The notes: generated by a model not told the origin, from the letters alone. DNA of 64,000 nt from Parus major (GCF_001522545.3 NC_031769.1:9600470-9664469), one strand, 5' to 3'. Shown: positions 1 through 13,428, counted from the first letter of the stretch. Made by a program: numbers and translations.

Positions 1-3000
1 GCTGACCCCACTTGACTGAGGGGTATCCCACACCATGTGAAGTCATGGTCAGCAATAACAGCTGGGGAAAGAAGGAATGAAGAGTATACTTGGAGTGATG
101 CTGTTCGTCTTTCCAAGTCACTGTTATGCATGAGGGAGCCCTGCTTTCCTGCAGATGGCTGACATCTGCCTGCCCATGGAAGTAGTGAATGAATTGCTTA
201 TTTTGTTCTGCTTGAGTGTGAAGCTTTGGCTTTACCTATTAAATTGTTTTAATCTTGATCCATGACTTTTCTCACTTTTACCCTTCCAGTACTCTCTCCT
301 CCTTCTCTCTGGGGTAAAGTGAGTGAGTGGCTGCATGGAGCTGATCATCTTGATGGGGTTAACCCACAATATCTCAGAATTATAAAATCCCTCCTTCTGA
401 TAGAAAAGCATGCAACCATTCATGGGCAGTATAATCAGGTCACTTTTCTATTTGCAGTGCCTTACCAGGACAGAGCAAACAGTGCTTTCAGATGCAGACC
501 TGGTCACTGTTATACATCTTTGGAGGTGGTAATGAGAATTGTATCTTAAACCATACAAACCAGGAGCACCAATGCTTTAGGGTCCATCGCTCTGGCAGTG
601 AGCCCCATCTGCCCTTTTTCTCCAAGATGATCTTTCTAACTTTGCTTTTAGTTGTTCTTGCATGGAAGTCTTGTGATTTTCTTCTTGTAAAAACTCAAGG
701 AAAGAGGTTAGGAGGATCTTATTTATGTGCAGTGAAGTAGAAAGCAGTGGTTTGAAAGCAATCACCAGTTTACTGTGGCAGTATGTACTCTATGTTTGCC
801 TGCCAGGCATCTATTTTACATTTTGCACAAATATACAGGGCTGAGTGCTTTGCGCAAAGGCTTCCCTCCTCCCCCTTAAGCTTTTGATTGCTTACAAAAT
901 ACATGGGGAAGAAAAATCTTAGAAAATAAAATACTGACCCAGTTGCAGACAAATGCTTCTAAGATTTGAAACTATATATTCAATCAAGGCCATACCAGAG
1001 TAGTAATGCTGATCCATTCCTGAGCAATGTCCACCCTGACTTGAAGGTTTGTGCCTCCAGTGTCTTCCTTCCTCCCTTGAAGTCCACATAAGTCCTTCTC
1101 TGTGATGGAACACTCACAAAGTCGGTGCTCCCTTAATCAATATTGAAAGTGGTAAGAAAAAGATAAAATGATAAAACATAAGCAAGACAACAAGGTTGGT
1201 TAAAACCCCTCATTACTCTCCTGGCCTCTCTTTTCCCTGGTGTTTCTGTTGACTGGGCAGCTGCTGATTGCTCCAGCTGAGCAAGGTCTCAGGTCCTTCC
1301 TGCCCTCACTTTCCTGGCTGTCAGCACCACCACACAGGAGACAGAAAATGGGTACTATTGTCCTCAGATACATGGGTTTGTCCTTGTTTTCTCTTTCAAG
1401 AATCACTCTCCCATCTGATGCAGCCTGGGCTCTGCAAGTGATGCTTGTCATTTCTGACTTCTTTCCCATTGTGTAAGGCAGAAGACTCTCTAAGCAGTTT
1501 CACTCAAATTCAGATTAGGGTCTTCCTATATCACAGAGAAGTTTATTTCATCTCCCATTCACCTTACAAAAATTTCCCAGGGAAAAAGGAGGCCCCAGCT
1601 CATTTACAAGTGAGACCTTCAGTAATCTCTCAAACTTAGTAGCATGAGAGTGATTTATTGAGTTGCTAGAAAGAAAGGAGTTTCCTGTTCTGCCTTCCTA
1701 AATCACTTTTGTAAAATATTAAAAGGGATCTCCAATTTCTCTGTTGTATTCATGCCTGTAAAAACAGCCTCCAAATCTATGAGATTATTTTGTTTGATTT
1801 CAATGTAAACAGAAGAAATGGAACAGCTATGAAGGCGTCATTCAAGCTAAATTTTCTTGACTTCAAGAGGGGTTTAAATTACGTTTGAATTTAGAGATGT
1901 AAAGTATGGCCTAAAAGAGGGTCTGACTGTAAAGATGCAGAGGAAATACGAAAGCACAAGAAATCAGTCATGACATTATTTTATTTTATTTTTTTTTTTA
2001 TCTCTCAGAGTTATACTTAGAAATTCTGGCATTGCTGGAACTCTTACTATAGTCTACAAAGCACATTCAAAATTCTACATGGTTCTCAGCAGGTATTTTA
2101 AAATGGCATTGTAACTTCAATTTTCTGTGTCTCTTTACCAATGCACCATGTTTAAAGATCTGACATTTATTCATGGAGAAAAAAATGATTTTTTAACCAT
2201 ATACTGTTATACCTCTATTTAGATATCTAAGTGCTACAACTTTCACGGCCTTAATAAATGAGAGGTGCATACACCACTACTGAGGTGTTTAGAAAAAGAT
2301 GTTGGGGACCAGATCCCTTTTTGACCCCACTGACCATTCCAAAATTCCAGTGAAATTTACTTACAACTTGTTGTGCTTTCTAAATGTTAGTATAACTAAT
2401 ATTTAGACTATCTGAAAAACAGAATAATTTTTCCAAAAATAAACTGTGGAACAGGATCACTGATATCTCTGAGTGACAAAAAATAATCAGTATGATCTGT
2501 GTTCTATTGTTCAATTAAATGATTCATACATATGGTCCTGCAAACCACAAGCAAGCTGAGCAATAGTCTGGACTGCAGATGTCTTCTATGGCTCTAAAAT
2601 GACTAATGGCAGTGGAGTTCCTCTATCCCCTCTCTATTTCATTGTATCACAGAAGGAATGCTGCATGATATCTCCAAGGATTTTTACTATAAGCCTCAAT
2701 TTAAAAAAATATGTAATTTGTTGGATGAAATCTGTCATCGCTACTTCCTTCCCAGGACAGCTCTAAAGCAAAGTTTAATCAATTCTATTTAGCCATTTTT
2801 AATATCCGAGAGAGAAAAAAATTAATACCTGACAGTTGTTGCTATTAATAAAGGCCCTACATTTTTAGTTTCCATTTTTCACATTGTATTCTTTCAAAAT
2901 AAAGGCTATGAGGAGCTTAGGGTTGTATTAACTTTTCTGACTTAGAAAACTTATTTTTAAACATTTATTTTAACATTTCTGATGTTGTTAACTAAGACAG

Positions 3001-6000
3001 GTTGTATGTGTATGCTCAAATATTAAGATACTATTGTGCTTGCTAACTCATGCATGTCTTGACAAGTTAAAAAAGCTGTTTAAGAAATAGAAGTTCCTAA
3101 TTGCTTGGAAATCATAACCCTTCCATACAGAGAAAGTAAGTTTTTCAATTTTTTGGCAATGTATATTATGAAGACAACCAAATAGTAAGCAGTTAAATTA
3201 ATGTCTTTCATGCACTAGACTTGATGCATTTAATTCTAGTAATTGTAAACTATATTTCCATGGATGCACATTCCAATCAATCTCTCACTGCTTGCTAGAC
3301 TTGAAGCAAACAGTTTGCTCACATTAATAGCAAGAAAGTTATTTGTCTAGGGAAATGGTTATTGGAATTCTGCTTTGACTTTAGGGCTGTCTGGTAGATT
3401 AACTTTTCTTAAGATTAACTGGACTCACATACATTTCTATCAATTTGAGTGGGCAGGCAATATAATAAAGAAGCAATGTCTGTAGGTATAAACAAAGGAG
3501 TGCTAAGGTCCAAGCACAGGCACTGGCACGTGGTCACAGATTTAGTTACATGGTTAACATGGCTTTTGAAGAAAAAAAAAGTAACAAATTTAAGGGCATT
3601 ACAACCCAGACAGTACTGCCAATAGACTGTTTAGATGAGAACATTGTATTTTGCAGGTAACAGATTTTAGCCACCTGAATGTAAGGCATGTGTAGGTTGT
3701 TGCCAGGGCTAGATAACAGTGAAGGACAACATTTTATTAATTTATGAATCAGCAATGTTTTTAGTTATTATCAAAATGCTAAAATAAACTTCTACTAGAA
3801 ATTTGTACAGATGTTATTTTATTCTGGTGTTTTATTCTTTACTACCTCTTTTTGAAGTCTCAGGTACAAAAACAATATCCAAGTACACCATCTAAACCTT
3901 AAGTCAATTGTGTAAAAACTTTGCTGTAGACCTACTGCTTCAACTGTAGCAAACACTTTTTGGTTTTAGTTTGGTCTTCAACCCCTTACACTTCCTGTAA
4001 TTGTTCTACTTTACCTTACTTGTTGCAACAATATTCACCTTTCATTAACTACACAAGTTCTTGTTCAACTAATTATCTAACGTGACTAATTATCTAATTG
4101 GCTCCTTCCAGAGTTACTAAACTACAAGTCTTACATTCTGTAGCCATATAACTCTGGTCTTTATTCTTTGTTTCTCCAAGGAAGAATGATCTATTTAAAT
4201 TTATTTTTCTTTTAAAGGGCCATCTGTGAGAAAGCTTGGAAGCATCTCTTTGTTAACGCTTTTAAGAGTTTCATAAGGTTGTCAATTTTAAAGGCTTTTT
4301 TATATTTTTCAATATCATATTTGAACAGGTATTTATTCCCCCAAAATAGATAGTACAATTACATTGCTGTCATAGATAATGAGCCCAGGTTTGACTTAAA
4401 CACTCCCAGGAAAGTTCTGCTAGAACTCAAGAGCAGAATTTTGTCTGTCTTCATTGTGTAAATCTAGTAACTCAAGCAAAAAATAATCAAGACTCTGACA
4501 GTCTGAAGGAATGTCTCCTTAAAACACTTTGTTACTGCCATTATTACTTCATGGCAAGTTAATTGCTTACAAATAGCTCATACCTCCCCACATCCCCTCA
4601 GCCTGGGAGTTTCATGGGACTGAATGAAAATGCTTGTAAATAACATAGTTTAACAATTCAATTAGTGTTCTGCAAGGGTTCCATAGTTTATAATTTTTTC
4701 CCTACGGACATCATGTTTTATATAGTGTGCATAAATCTATTCTATCTTTTTTACCATTGGAGAACCGAACAATTTCACTGTGGTAATGAAAAGGCAGAAG
4801 TTCACAGTTAGCATCAGTGTCACCTCTCATCTAGGTGGCCTTAATAACCAGTAAAATATAAAAGAGGATACAAATTTGGGACACTTGATACCAGGATTCC
4901 CATACATTAATGTGACCAGTAGCCATACTGCCACCACAGGGATACTTTGAGTTCATTCCTAGTCAGTAAATTCCTAGGAGAGGGAAGATTTTATTCTTGC
5001 AGTCCTTGCTTGAAGATGTTGTTCATACACACTGGACAGTGCTTACAACTTGACAAAAAGGATTCGTCTCTTTGGGGATCCCTATGCACAGAGATGCACA
5101 TAAAATATTTTGAGATGGCTCAGTCTGAACCTTCAGGCTATTAAAAGAATTATTTGTGTTTTAGTTTTAGAGGTGTTTTGAGTGCATTTTTTTTTCTTCT
5201 CATAATATTTTTGATCACCTGCTAGAGTAATCATGAGTCCTTTGATTTTAAGAAGACACATATTATCTTCCTTATTCCCCCTATGCATTGTGTGTACTGT
5301 GCCCTCATATGCTCACAGATCAGTACCTGAAAGCAAATACAACTTCCTATGAGAATGGTCACTTTTTTGGTAAACTAACTGATACAGTGTTTCATTTAAA
5401 ACCTCTGCAAAATTTTCTTACAGACACAAATTAGTCCAGGATAAGAATTCAAACATGGACTTTTGTGTGAGTTGATTTGTCCTGTTTTTATATAACCAAG
5501 CACTATGAATTTAACTCTAAAATGCAGCACACTGGCTAAGAGGGTAAGGGGGAACACTGCCTCCTTTCCAAATAGAGAATCCATCTGGAAATTCAATCCC
5601 TTTTCCAATAATAATATTATGAGGAATTATTACAATGCTTTGCTGCTTGATATTTATTACAGCATCCCCTTTGAATTTTTTTGTAAATTCCTTGCAGCTT
5701 CCTGAGTTGTTATCAGCAGAGAACTGTGCTGTTTTCTACCATGTGCACACCTACCAGTTTGCGATTTTTCTGAATAGCATTAGAAAAGTAGTTTTAAATA
5801 TAAGAATGATTATGTAACACCAGTTCTGTTGATTCATTTTCCAAGAACAATTCTTTCTATTTTTGGTATTTCACAATTTTTCCTGCTTATTTCACCCACA
5901 GATTTCAATACTAACACTATGCTTTATTTTTGTTTAAAAAGTCACACAGGAATTTGTTAGACTCTAAAATTGTAGTGACATATCAAATTTAGCTTGATCT

Positions 6001-9000
6001 TACGTAATGCATAAGAAACTATACGCAGTGCTTTTTTTTCCCCTAAAAATAAAAAAGAAAATAAATGCAACCCTTATGCAATTGGTACTTGGGCAGGATT
6101 CCCTAGATCTCTAGGGAGTTATGGGTGAAAGAAAGAAAAACATGTCTGTATATCTGTCCCAACACCTTGGAATTGTGCTAAACCATTCAAAGGCAACATT
6201 TCCAAAGTGAATACAATATAGTTGTCACCCAGAAGGGAAAACATTCACATAAATTACTGAGATGAAAAGCAGCATGACCTATAGTTAAGAATTGAAAAGT
6301 GGGGATGATAAATCTTTCCTTTTATGTTAAAAAATGAACAAAATTAGAACTAGTCTAGCACTAAGAAGAGGCTATAAAGCATGTAAATACTAGAAATAAA
6401 ATATGTGGATTTACGTCTCAATGTTAAAAAATTTATTAAGTGCAGATATTGAACAGAAAATGTATTATCAAGATTGCCCTGAGTGACACACATGTACAGG
6501 ATGTCAAAATCTGATTCCTTTTATTTTTCTTTTTATTCAGGATCAAGGAAATAAGTTGGACTTTTAAAGTTCAGCAATGCAGCACATTTAGAGTTACTAT
6601 TTCAATGGTAACTGTAATTTAGTTACCCTGCTACTAGCTAACCATGGCTTTTGATTAGTATGCCTGGTAAATTTACAAGATATTTTAAAACTCCACATTA
6701 TTCTAATTAAAGTTAATAGGGTGTTAATAAATAATTTTTTTAATGACAAAACTTTAACTGATTACATTGCCATATGCTGAACATAATGCAGCTATAACTA
6801 AGATAAGTAGGTAAACAGACAAATATGTGAATGAAATCTATTACTTGTGAATTATACACAGTACATATCCTACATGACATATAAGATCAAGCAATACACA
6901 AACTATTTCTCCCAGTACTCTTTTCAAATTCAGTAATTTCAATTAGTCTCATTGTGCAAGTTCCACTTTGGATAACATGTCATGACATTCTCTTCCAATT
7001 CTATCAGTGTAAGAAGGTTGGTAGTGAAAGGACAATTAGACTTGAATATTATAATTGGTTTCAAATATGTGAGTCCTTACAGAATGCAACAAAAATTAAA
7101 TTGGCGATAATGGATCAAAACTATTTTATCTTATCCAACATATTATCTTTAACTTTGGATAATATAAAAAGCTTTCAACTAAGGTGTCTGAAATATAGCA
7201 TGACAGATGTGGATTTTCTTTTTTGTTCCTACATTAGCTTTCATCTTGACCATAATGGTTCAAAAGTGACACAAATGTTGCTATTAATTAAACCCATCCT
7301 TGTACAGTCAATCAGTGATATCTCCAAGAGGTGTAGTAAAGCTGCAGATGATATCAGGACACATCAAAGCTCCAAGCACATGAATATGGCTTCATGCCAG
7401 GCCAGCATCAGTTTGGTAGGGATCTTTAGCTCAGGCAATGTATTAGATTCAAGAGCAGCTCTCTTCCAGAAATAATTTTTCCTCTTTTTTATAACATCAC
7501 AACTGGAAAAATAAACAGAGTGAGACTGGAGCTAGTGCTATGCAAAACAGTGTATTCCTGGAAACTGGAGCTTGGGAAAATGTACAGAGCCACAACTGGT
7601 GATCGGCTCTGGCCTAACATGGCTTATTAGCTTCAGTTAAGTACCAGTGATAACACATTTTCTCTTTCAGAAACATCTGGATGTCTCTGCTCTGTGCAGG
7701 GACAGAAGTCTGTACACTGGAAGGGCTTGTTAAGCCCAGAGAAGTGCCACATGAATGCATGGAACCAGCCTGGTTCCAGCACTACCTTGGAGCTAACAAG
7801 CCAAGTTTGAACATGGAAGGCTTTGACACAAAGGGCAGAGACAGAGTATTTCTGCACTAATTAGCTTAAAGGCAGTGCTGGACCAAAACAGGTTAAACCA
7901 GGCTTGTCATGAGCTAACTTTTTTTAAAAGGCACATGAACATCTCTGCATGTTCCTAATGCATGCACCTCCCTTATCTAGGTATGTCCCCTATCTTGGAA
8001 TGATAGCCTCCACTTACTTTAAACATAGGATTTTTTTTCTTCTTGTTTTCTATGCTGGCATGTAATATGATGCACAATGTAATTATTATTTCCCTAAAAT
8101 TATGGCATTCGTCATGTAAGTTCTAGTTCTGTCGTTATTTAACAACAAAAGGTACTACTTATTTCCTCATAGTCCCCGCAGGTTTTCTGGCAAATTATGT
8201 TTCTACAGTCACAGTATCCTTATAAAATAACAATAGATGCTATTCAGTATAAAATCAAATCTGAGTTTTGAGCATTTATTCTGCATAGATATAAATTATT
8301 TCCTATAATACATCAACACAGAACCTGTGTGAGATAAATTTGATGTACACTTGGAAACTGGCATTAAAGATTTTTATTTTCCACAAAGCATGCAACTAGT
8401 GCAAACTGGCTCTGTTGTTTAGAATTAGTTAAAAAATATGGAGCTAAGTTTCCTTTGGCAGACTCTGTGCTGAATAAGGCATACACTTTTCATGAACCAT
8501 AATGCTGCTGTAAACACATGTCATGTCATATGTCATAAACATATGTCAGTTTACTCACAGGTAAACTTTTTAGGGTAAACCTCTATTCCCAGTTGTGCAT
8601 AAAAATGTAAAGAGAGAACACAGTGAAGAAAAAGAAAGTTAATTTTTGTATCTTACTCTACATGTATCCTTGCTAGACTTAGTTCTGAGTGTTTGTTTTT
8701 TCTATTACCAGCTGTACCCACAAGGAACTCACACATGCGAGTACTGGCCACAGGGTGTCAGACTGAAGATCCACCTCCCCACAGTGTATTGTTTTCAATA
8801 AACACCCCAGAACGTCTTTAGAAATTCTGCCTGTACAAGCTCCTCTGAGCACTGTGAGTAGCCTGCACCACACATCCAGTGGTGCATGGTCAGGGATACA
8901 GCAAGGAGAGGGAAGCTGAAGAGGAAGAAAGGAAGGATCCTGGCTGCTGTAGGGTCAGCTTCAATCCTCATCATGCCATCTGCAAGGACAGCATCTCTGG

Positions 9001-10058
9001 GTGACTTGAACTCATCCTTAGACAGCTTCATGGAGCAGCAGATATTGGGGGTTCTCTGCTCTGTGTCCCCTTCTTGAGCCTGGCATTCTCTTTACAATGC
9101 CCAGGGAAAAAAGGAACAGCATAACCTTCTCCTTAAGACTCTCCCATCCTCCAACTGTTTTCAGCTCCATGGATTTCCTGAGACTGTTGTTATTAAGTCT
9201 TTGTTCCCTTCCCCCAGCTTCCTAAATTAAATGCCTTGCTGAGATTTTTACTGCAAAGAAAACTGTGTTGCTAAACTTTGTCCTGATGAAAAATTTACAC
9301 TAATTTTCTGCATTAATACTTCTGTGATCACAACACAGCAGACCTGCCTCTCAGGAAACACATTCAAATTATTTTTGTTTCAGTGCAGCTGGGAGTGGAG
9401 TACACAGTGAAGTGGGTTGGCACCACCAGCAAAACAGCTATCTTACAAAGCCAGATAAAGACTTGAGCTTAGAGTGGGTGGGTTTGGTTCAGCCAAAAAG
9501 ATGGTAGAAAATCCTGGAGAATACAGGGATGTGCATTCATTAGCCGACCACAAGTCGATGGAGAGGATACAACACTCCCCGTTCTCCTAAAGACAGCATT
9601 CAACAGATGATTTCACGGTACCAAGCCCAGTACCTGGAACCCACCAGCAGAGATGTACTTGTTCACCTGGAGGTTTGACAGTTGAGCCACTGGAGCAAGA
9701 GAATGGCAGATCATGGCAAGAATAAAAATCCATATACACACAGGAGTGTGTTCTCCAGTATTATAACTGAAAATAGAATGATCTTTGGGAAAGGAGGATG
9801 GGCAGAGTAGGATTTAAAAGGAACATGGAAGCATATTTACCAGTCTGCACAACATTATGCAGTGTTGGTATTCTCACACCTGGAAAGTGTAGTGGACATA
9901 CCTGGGTGAACATGGTAAAGCCAGGACACAGAGTATTGTTATGTCACAGCCTCCAACTGTGGTCAGCTCAGGGATTTCCCAAGTCATGGTTTGTTTATCT
10001 CCAACCTGCAAAGGGTTTCTTTCCCACAAACTTGCTCGGTATCCCCTTTAATTCACAG
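1..10058. other. AT-rich upstream DNA, no recognised gene
   Basis: This stretch is AT-rich with many short A and T runs and stops in all frames. I found no coding exon with convincing protein identity, no tRNA or rRNA, and no clear transposon. Open frames near 1200-1476, 6954-7475 and 7675-7857 were examined and left as unproven. It may be intergenic or belong to a long non-coding transcript. Confidence 0.6.
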
Positions 10059-10144
10059 CAGTAGATTACATTCTTGGTCTGGATGATGCTAATTCTGTGC
10101 TTCTTGTTTATGCACTTAATACCGGCTTCAAATCCCTTTCCAAG
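10059..10144 (+). other. Exon-like block, unrecognised product
   Basis: An 86-base segment is bounded by an acceptor-like site (CCCCTTTAATTCACAG ending at 10058) and a consensus donor (CAAG then GTAAGTAG at 10145). In the frame starting at 10061 it is open for 28 codons and reads VDYILGLDDANSVLLVYAL then NTGFKSLSK, a composition that looks protein-like and ends in phase 0. An in-frame stop lies just upstream of the acceptor, so the frame opens only at the splice site. I do not recognise the family. The opposite strand is also open but lacks matching splice sites. It could be an exon of an upstream gene, a relic exon, or chance. Confidence 0.35.
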
Positions 10145-10339
10145 GTAAGTAGTGCCTTCAAATCGCCTATTTACACACCAGTGAAGCACTACTGGCAAAA
10201 GCACACAGCACAAGCAGACCAATGTATTCCTATGGCAAGTAGTTTCTACTCGGAAGGAAGTAACTTTATCATGTTTTCTTTCTAACAATGACGCAGTGGT
10301 GCGTTTTCTCTTCCCAGAACCACGTAAGCAAGCAGGCGA

Positions 10340-10770
10340 CTTGAGCCGTCACCATTAACCTTTCGGACCAGCAAATCCTTTTCCCATCCGAGCCACTGCA
10401 GCCCGAGAGCTGCCGCTCCTGCCCCACAGCCCCGGCTCCTGCTCGTCCTTGCCCGGGCCCTTCCCGGCCGGGCGGGAGGAAAAGCGGCCCCGCGGCCTCG
10501 CACCGCCCCCCGCCCTCGCCCCGGGGAAGGGGGGCTGCAGCGGCCCTGAGCCCGCTTTTTGTTGGAAGAAACATTTGCCCATGGCGATGAGGAAACTCTC
10601 CGAGGCCGGGGCTGGGGGAGGGGGGATTTCCTTCCCATTGTCTGCCGGGCTCGGCGCTGCGGGCCCCCGCTCCCAGTGAAAGTGAATGGCCGGGAGGGAC
10701 CGGCCGCAGGGCTCGTGTTAGACACCCAGCTGCTGCGGGTAAACGCGGGAGTCGGGGCTAGCCCAGCCCG
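10340..10770. promoter_or_regulatory. Smaller upstream CpG island
   Basis: Roughly 430 bases are GC-rich with frequent CpG, including CGGCCGGGCGGG-type runs near 10467-10480, and end abruptly at about 10770 in AT-rich DNA. It lies about 2.5 kb upstream of the main island. It could be an alternative ZMYND11 promoter, the promoter of an unrecognised or divergent non-coding transcript, or an enhancer-like island. A possible donor (GGGTAAAC near 10738) is weak support for a + strand first exon. Minus-strand open frames through it lack ATG starts that make sense and have low-complexity Arg/Gly/Pro composition. Confidence 0.6.
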
Positions 10771-12664
10771 GCTAGCCGGGAGTCAAAGCTGTACACTGAC
10801 GAGCATTTAGAAGTCTTCACATTACACATAAAATAAGTCAAAACGAGACAAAAATGCATTCTTTTAATCCTTCAACGTGCATCCTGAAGGCTATATAATG
10901 CAAACAGCTACCCAGGGGACCTAGTGAGGATATCAAAATATCCCAAAACAAGGCCCACGAACACCCATTTATAAGCTCTATGCTCGTCTTTCTACACTTG
11001 ATGTAATTCACTGCCCACCAGCTCAGCAAAGGTTACGTTGGTTATGGTTGCAGACACTCCCTACTTGTTTGCTTTAGGATACCTTGTTCTTTCCAAAATC
11101 AAATATTTGTATCATGAAACAAATATTTGGAGGTGGTCCAGACTAGCCTTTATAAATACGTTAAGTACAGGAGATTGTTGGCAAGTGGTAGACTCCAGGT
11201 AAAACCTGCACAGTAGGCAAGCCACAAGGCTTCTGCGCTCCATGTGTTTCCATGCTGGTGAAACTGCGGCCTAAGTATTTATTTGACAGCTCTCTATGGG
11301 TCCTGTGAGAGATAAAGGTCTAAAACCTCTTTATACTGAAGATAGCTGAACTTCTGCCTTAAATAAATATTTACATAGGTAAGGAGAAGGCACTGCAGCA
11401 AAGCAGTAAATCTTTCACTAGAGAAGCTGAGACTGGCTTTGGAGCTTTGTTTTGGAATTATGGCAAATCTCCCTAGCCGACCCAGTTGTTTGGGACACCT
11501 GGTTGTTTGGAGTTAAGAATTAAAAAATGGTTATGTGGCTGCTAGCTATGTTTGTCCTCTGATTCTGGATGCAAAAATGTCAGCTTTACGTGTCAGCTTA
11601 ACAATGTCAGCTTGAGTAGAGCTATTGGCTTGATTGCATGGTAGAAACAGCAATAATTGTAACGACCCCAACTTCTTTTTTCCCCCCTGTAGATAAATAC
11701 AGCTCAGATTCAATTTGAACAGAAGGTTTCAAAGAAAGCTAAGACAGGCAGGCCAGCAATATCCCATGGAAACTTGGCATATATTTCTATCAAACTTTTG
11801 AAAATGACAAGCCTTAACAAAATCACAGCCAACATCACAAATAAACGCTTAACATAAGGTAGTCTTTTTGTTATTATACTAATGGTAAATCCCTTTTTAT
11901 TTAAAAAAATTGCCTGAAAATTTCATTTGCTTTCTTATTAATACAAGTAATACAATGCAGTTAATAAATTACAGTACCACTATTGGGTATCTGCCCAAAG
12001 CCTCAAGCACTTTTTGGAAGCAGATTACCAGCACTTTCTTTCCTACCTATTTATTTTAGAAAATGTAAAATGTTCTTTCATATTTAAATGCATAATAGAA
12101 GTAAGACTTTATCACAGCTGTGCAACTAACCATTATTTGCATTTTATTTTTGAAGTGGATGTAATGTCCTGATGCAGCAGTCTCGAAGAAACTATGTGGG
12201 TTTAGGCACTACTAAATTTTATTTTTTGGACACATTGAAGAAACTTTCACTGCTCATTGTGCAAACTCTGTTTAATCTTTGTCTGACCAGGCACAATGGA
12301 TGCATCTTTTTTCAACATTAGCACTACTATTTCCTTCTACTATTTTAGTAATATTAATTACTACTCATATGACTGAATTTTTTTGCATGCATAAATGTTT
12401 ATAGAAATAAGCTTGCGGTATATTTTAATAAAGGCATATTTTAATAAAAGTAAAATTCTAGTCAAGTTAATTGTGTGGTGTGGTACTTATTAATTTAATA
12501 ATTCCTGAAGAATTTCAGAAACTTTAGAATATATTTTCATATTTTTATCTCCATAAAAATATAAATGTACATGTTTTTGCTATTTAAATATATATGTTCC
12601 TATAAAGTTACATGTTTTGTATTAATATTCATTTCCCTACCCTGCAGTGCAAGTATGGCTAACA
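10771..12664. other. AT-rich DNA between the two CpG islands
   Basis: No gene, RNA or clear repeat is visible apart from short A/T runs and a small near-duplicate (TATTTTAATAAA twice near 12420-12448). The boundary with the upstream CpG island is sharp. Confidence 0.6.
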
Positions 12665-12722
12665 GTTGGACTCAATAATCATAAAGGTCTTTTCCAATCT
12701 AAATGATTCTATGGTTCTGTGA
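12665..12722 (+). mobile_element. CR1 LINE 3' end fragment
   Basis: The segment reads like the 3' terminus of a CR1 element on the + strand: AGTTGGACTCAATAATC, then AAAGGTCTTTTCCAATCT, then AATGATTCTATGGTTCTGTG. CR1 ends in short ATTCTATG-type repeats rather than poly(A), and the GATTCTATGGTTCTGTG end matches that. Only the tail is visible, as expected for a 5'-truncated copy. It has several mismatches from what I recall of the consensus, so it is an old insertion. It lies about 500 bases upstream of the proposed ZMYND11 exon 1. Confidence 0.85.
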
Positions 12723-13149
12723 TCTGCAGCTCAGAAGGTATTGACAACCCTGAGACAAGCCGCTGATTATCTATGGTTTAGTTTCTTTTGCTCAAGGTGA
12801 GTGTCTACTTTCAAAACCATTATCTGTCATTTCTCCAAGTTGGACTTCATGATAGGAGAGATTTCCATGTATCAAGGCTGGATAAGCACCACATTTTCCC
12901 CCTGCAACAAGAGAGGGTCCAGACCTAAGAGTATGACAAAATACATACATAATAAATAGTTAAAGATCCGTTTCAAATGTATTATTAAAAAAAAAAAAAT
13001 AATAAAAGAAACAAACAGCAACTCCAGCAGACACCACTAGAGTTCTCCTTCTCCCAAATATCCCTAGCACCATCCTAAACCCTGTTTACCCCAGAAACCT
13101 GAACTGTGGACAGACAGAAGAGGAGAGAGAGAGAGAAAATTCAGACACA
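12723..13149. other. Proximal upstream region of the main promoter
   Basis: Mixed-composition DNA contains an A-rich run at about 12986-13000 and a purine-rich GA stretch just before the CpG island. No TATA box or coding exon could be assigned. Transcription could start within the 3' part of this interval. Confidence 0.5.
13120..13137. repeat. GA-rich simple repeat
   Basis: A short run of alternating GA dinucleotides lies directly upstream of the proposed exon 1. GA tracts near promoters can bind GAGA-type factors or form length polymorphisms; no function is shown here. Confidence 0.7.
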
Positions 13150-13276
13150 ATAAAACTCTGAGGGGAAAAATATGTGGAAGGAGGAGGCAGCAGCGGCCTG
13201 GGGAAGGGATTGAAAAGTTTCCCCTGGCTTAACTTCTCCCCCCCTGCAGCAGCAGAAGCAGCGCCAGCAGCACAAG
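13150..13276 (+). other. ZMYND11: Candidate ZMYND11 non-coding exon 1 (5' UTR)
   Basis: A purine- and GC-rich segment at the upstream edge of the main CpG island ends in CAGCACAAG followed by GTGAGAGAG, a good splice donor starting at 13277. It has no conserved-looking coding frame. Known vertebrate ZMYND11 genes have an untranslated first exon in a CpG island, with the ATG in exon 2, so this is the best-placed exon 1 on the correct strand. The left boundary (transcription start) is a guess; no TATA box is evident at a fitting distance. Another donor within the island could be used instead. Confidence 0.5.
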
Positions 13277-13412
13277 GTGAGAGAGACTTTTAAGTCTGGG
13301 GAGGAGGGGTGTGTGTGCGGGAGGGGGGGTGAATTTACAGCCCTGTGGATATTTCTGTGTCTGCCTCCCTGGCTTTGGGGTGCGAGAGACGCCGTGTCTC
13401 ATGCTGGGTGGA

Positions 13413-13428
13413 TTTTTTTTTTTTTTTT
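13413..13428. repeat. Poly(T) run, 16 bases
   Basis: An uninterrupted run of 16 T lies within the CpG-island region just after proposed exon 1. A second AT interruption, a TTA/ATT trinucleotide run, follows at 13648-13663. Confidence 0.9.

Noticed and set aside
1200..1476. Overlapping 89- and 78-codon frames on opposite strands
   Set aside because: The first codon of the minus frame and its composition are plausible, but no homology or splice context was recognised.
9995..10288. Minus-strand 97-codon frame opposite the exon-like block
   Set aside because: Its translation looks protein-like, but I found no matching minus-strand splice sites, whereas the plus strand has both acceptor and donor.
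10282..10725. Minus-strand 147-codon frame across the small CpG island
   Set aside because: It begins at a GTG rather than an ATG, has low-complexity composition and no known similarity; best explained by GC content.
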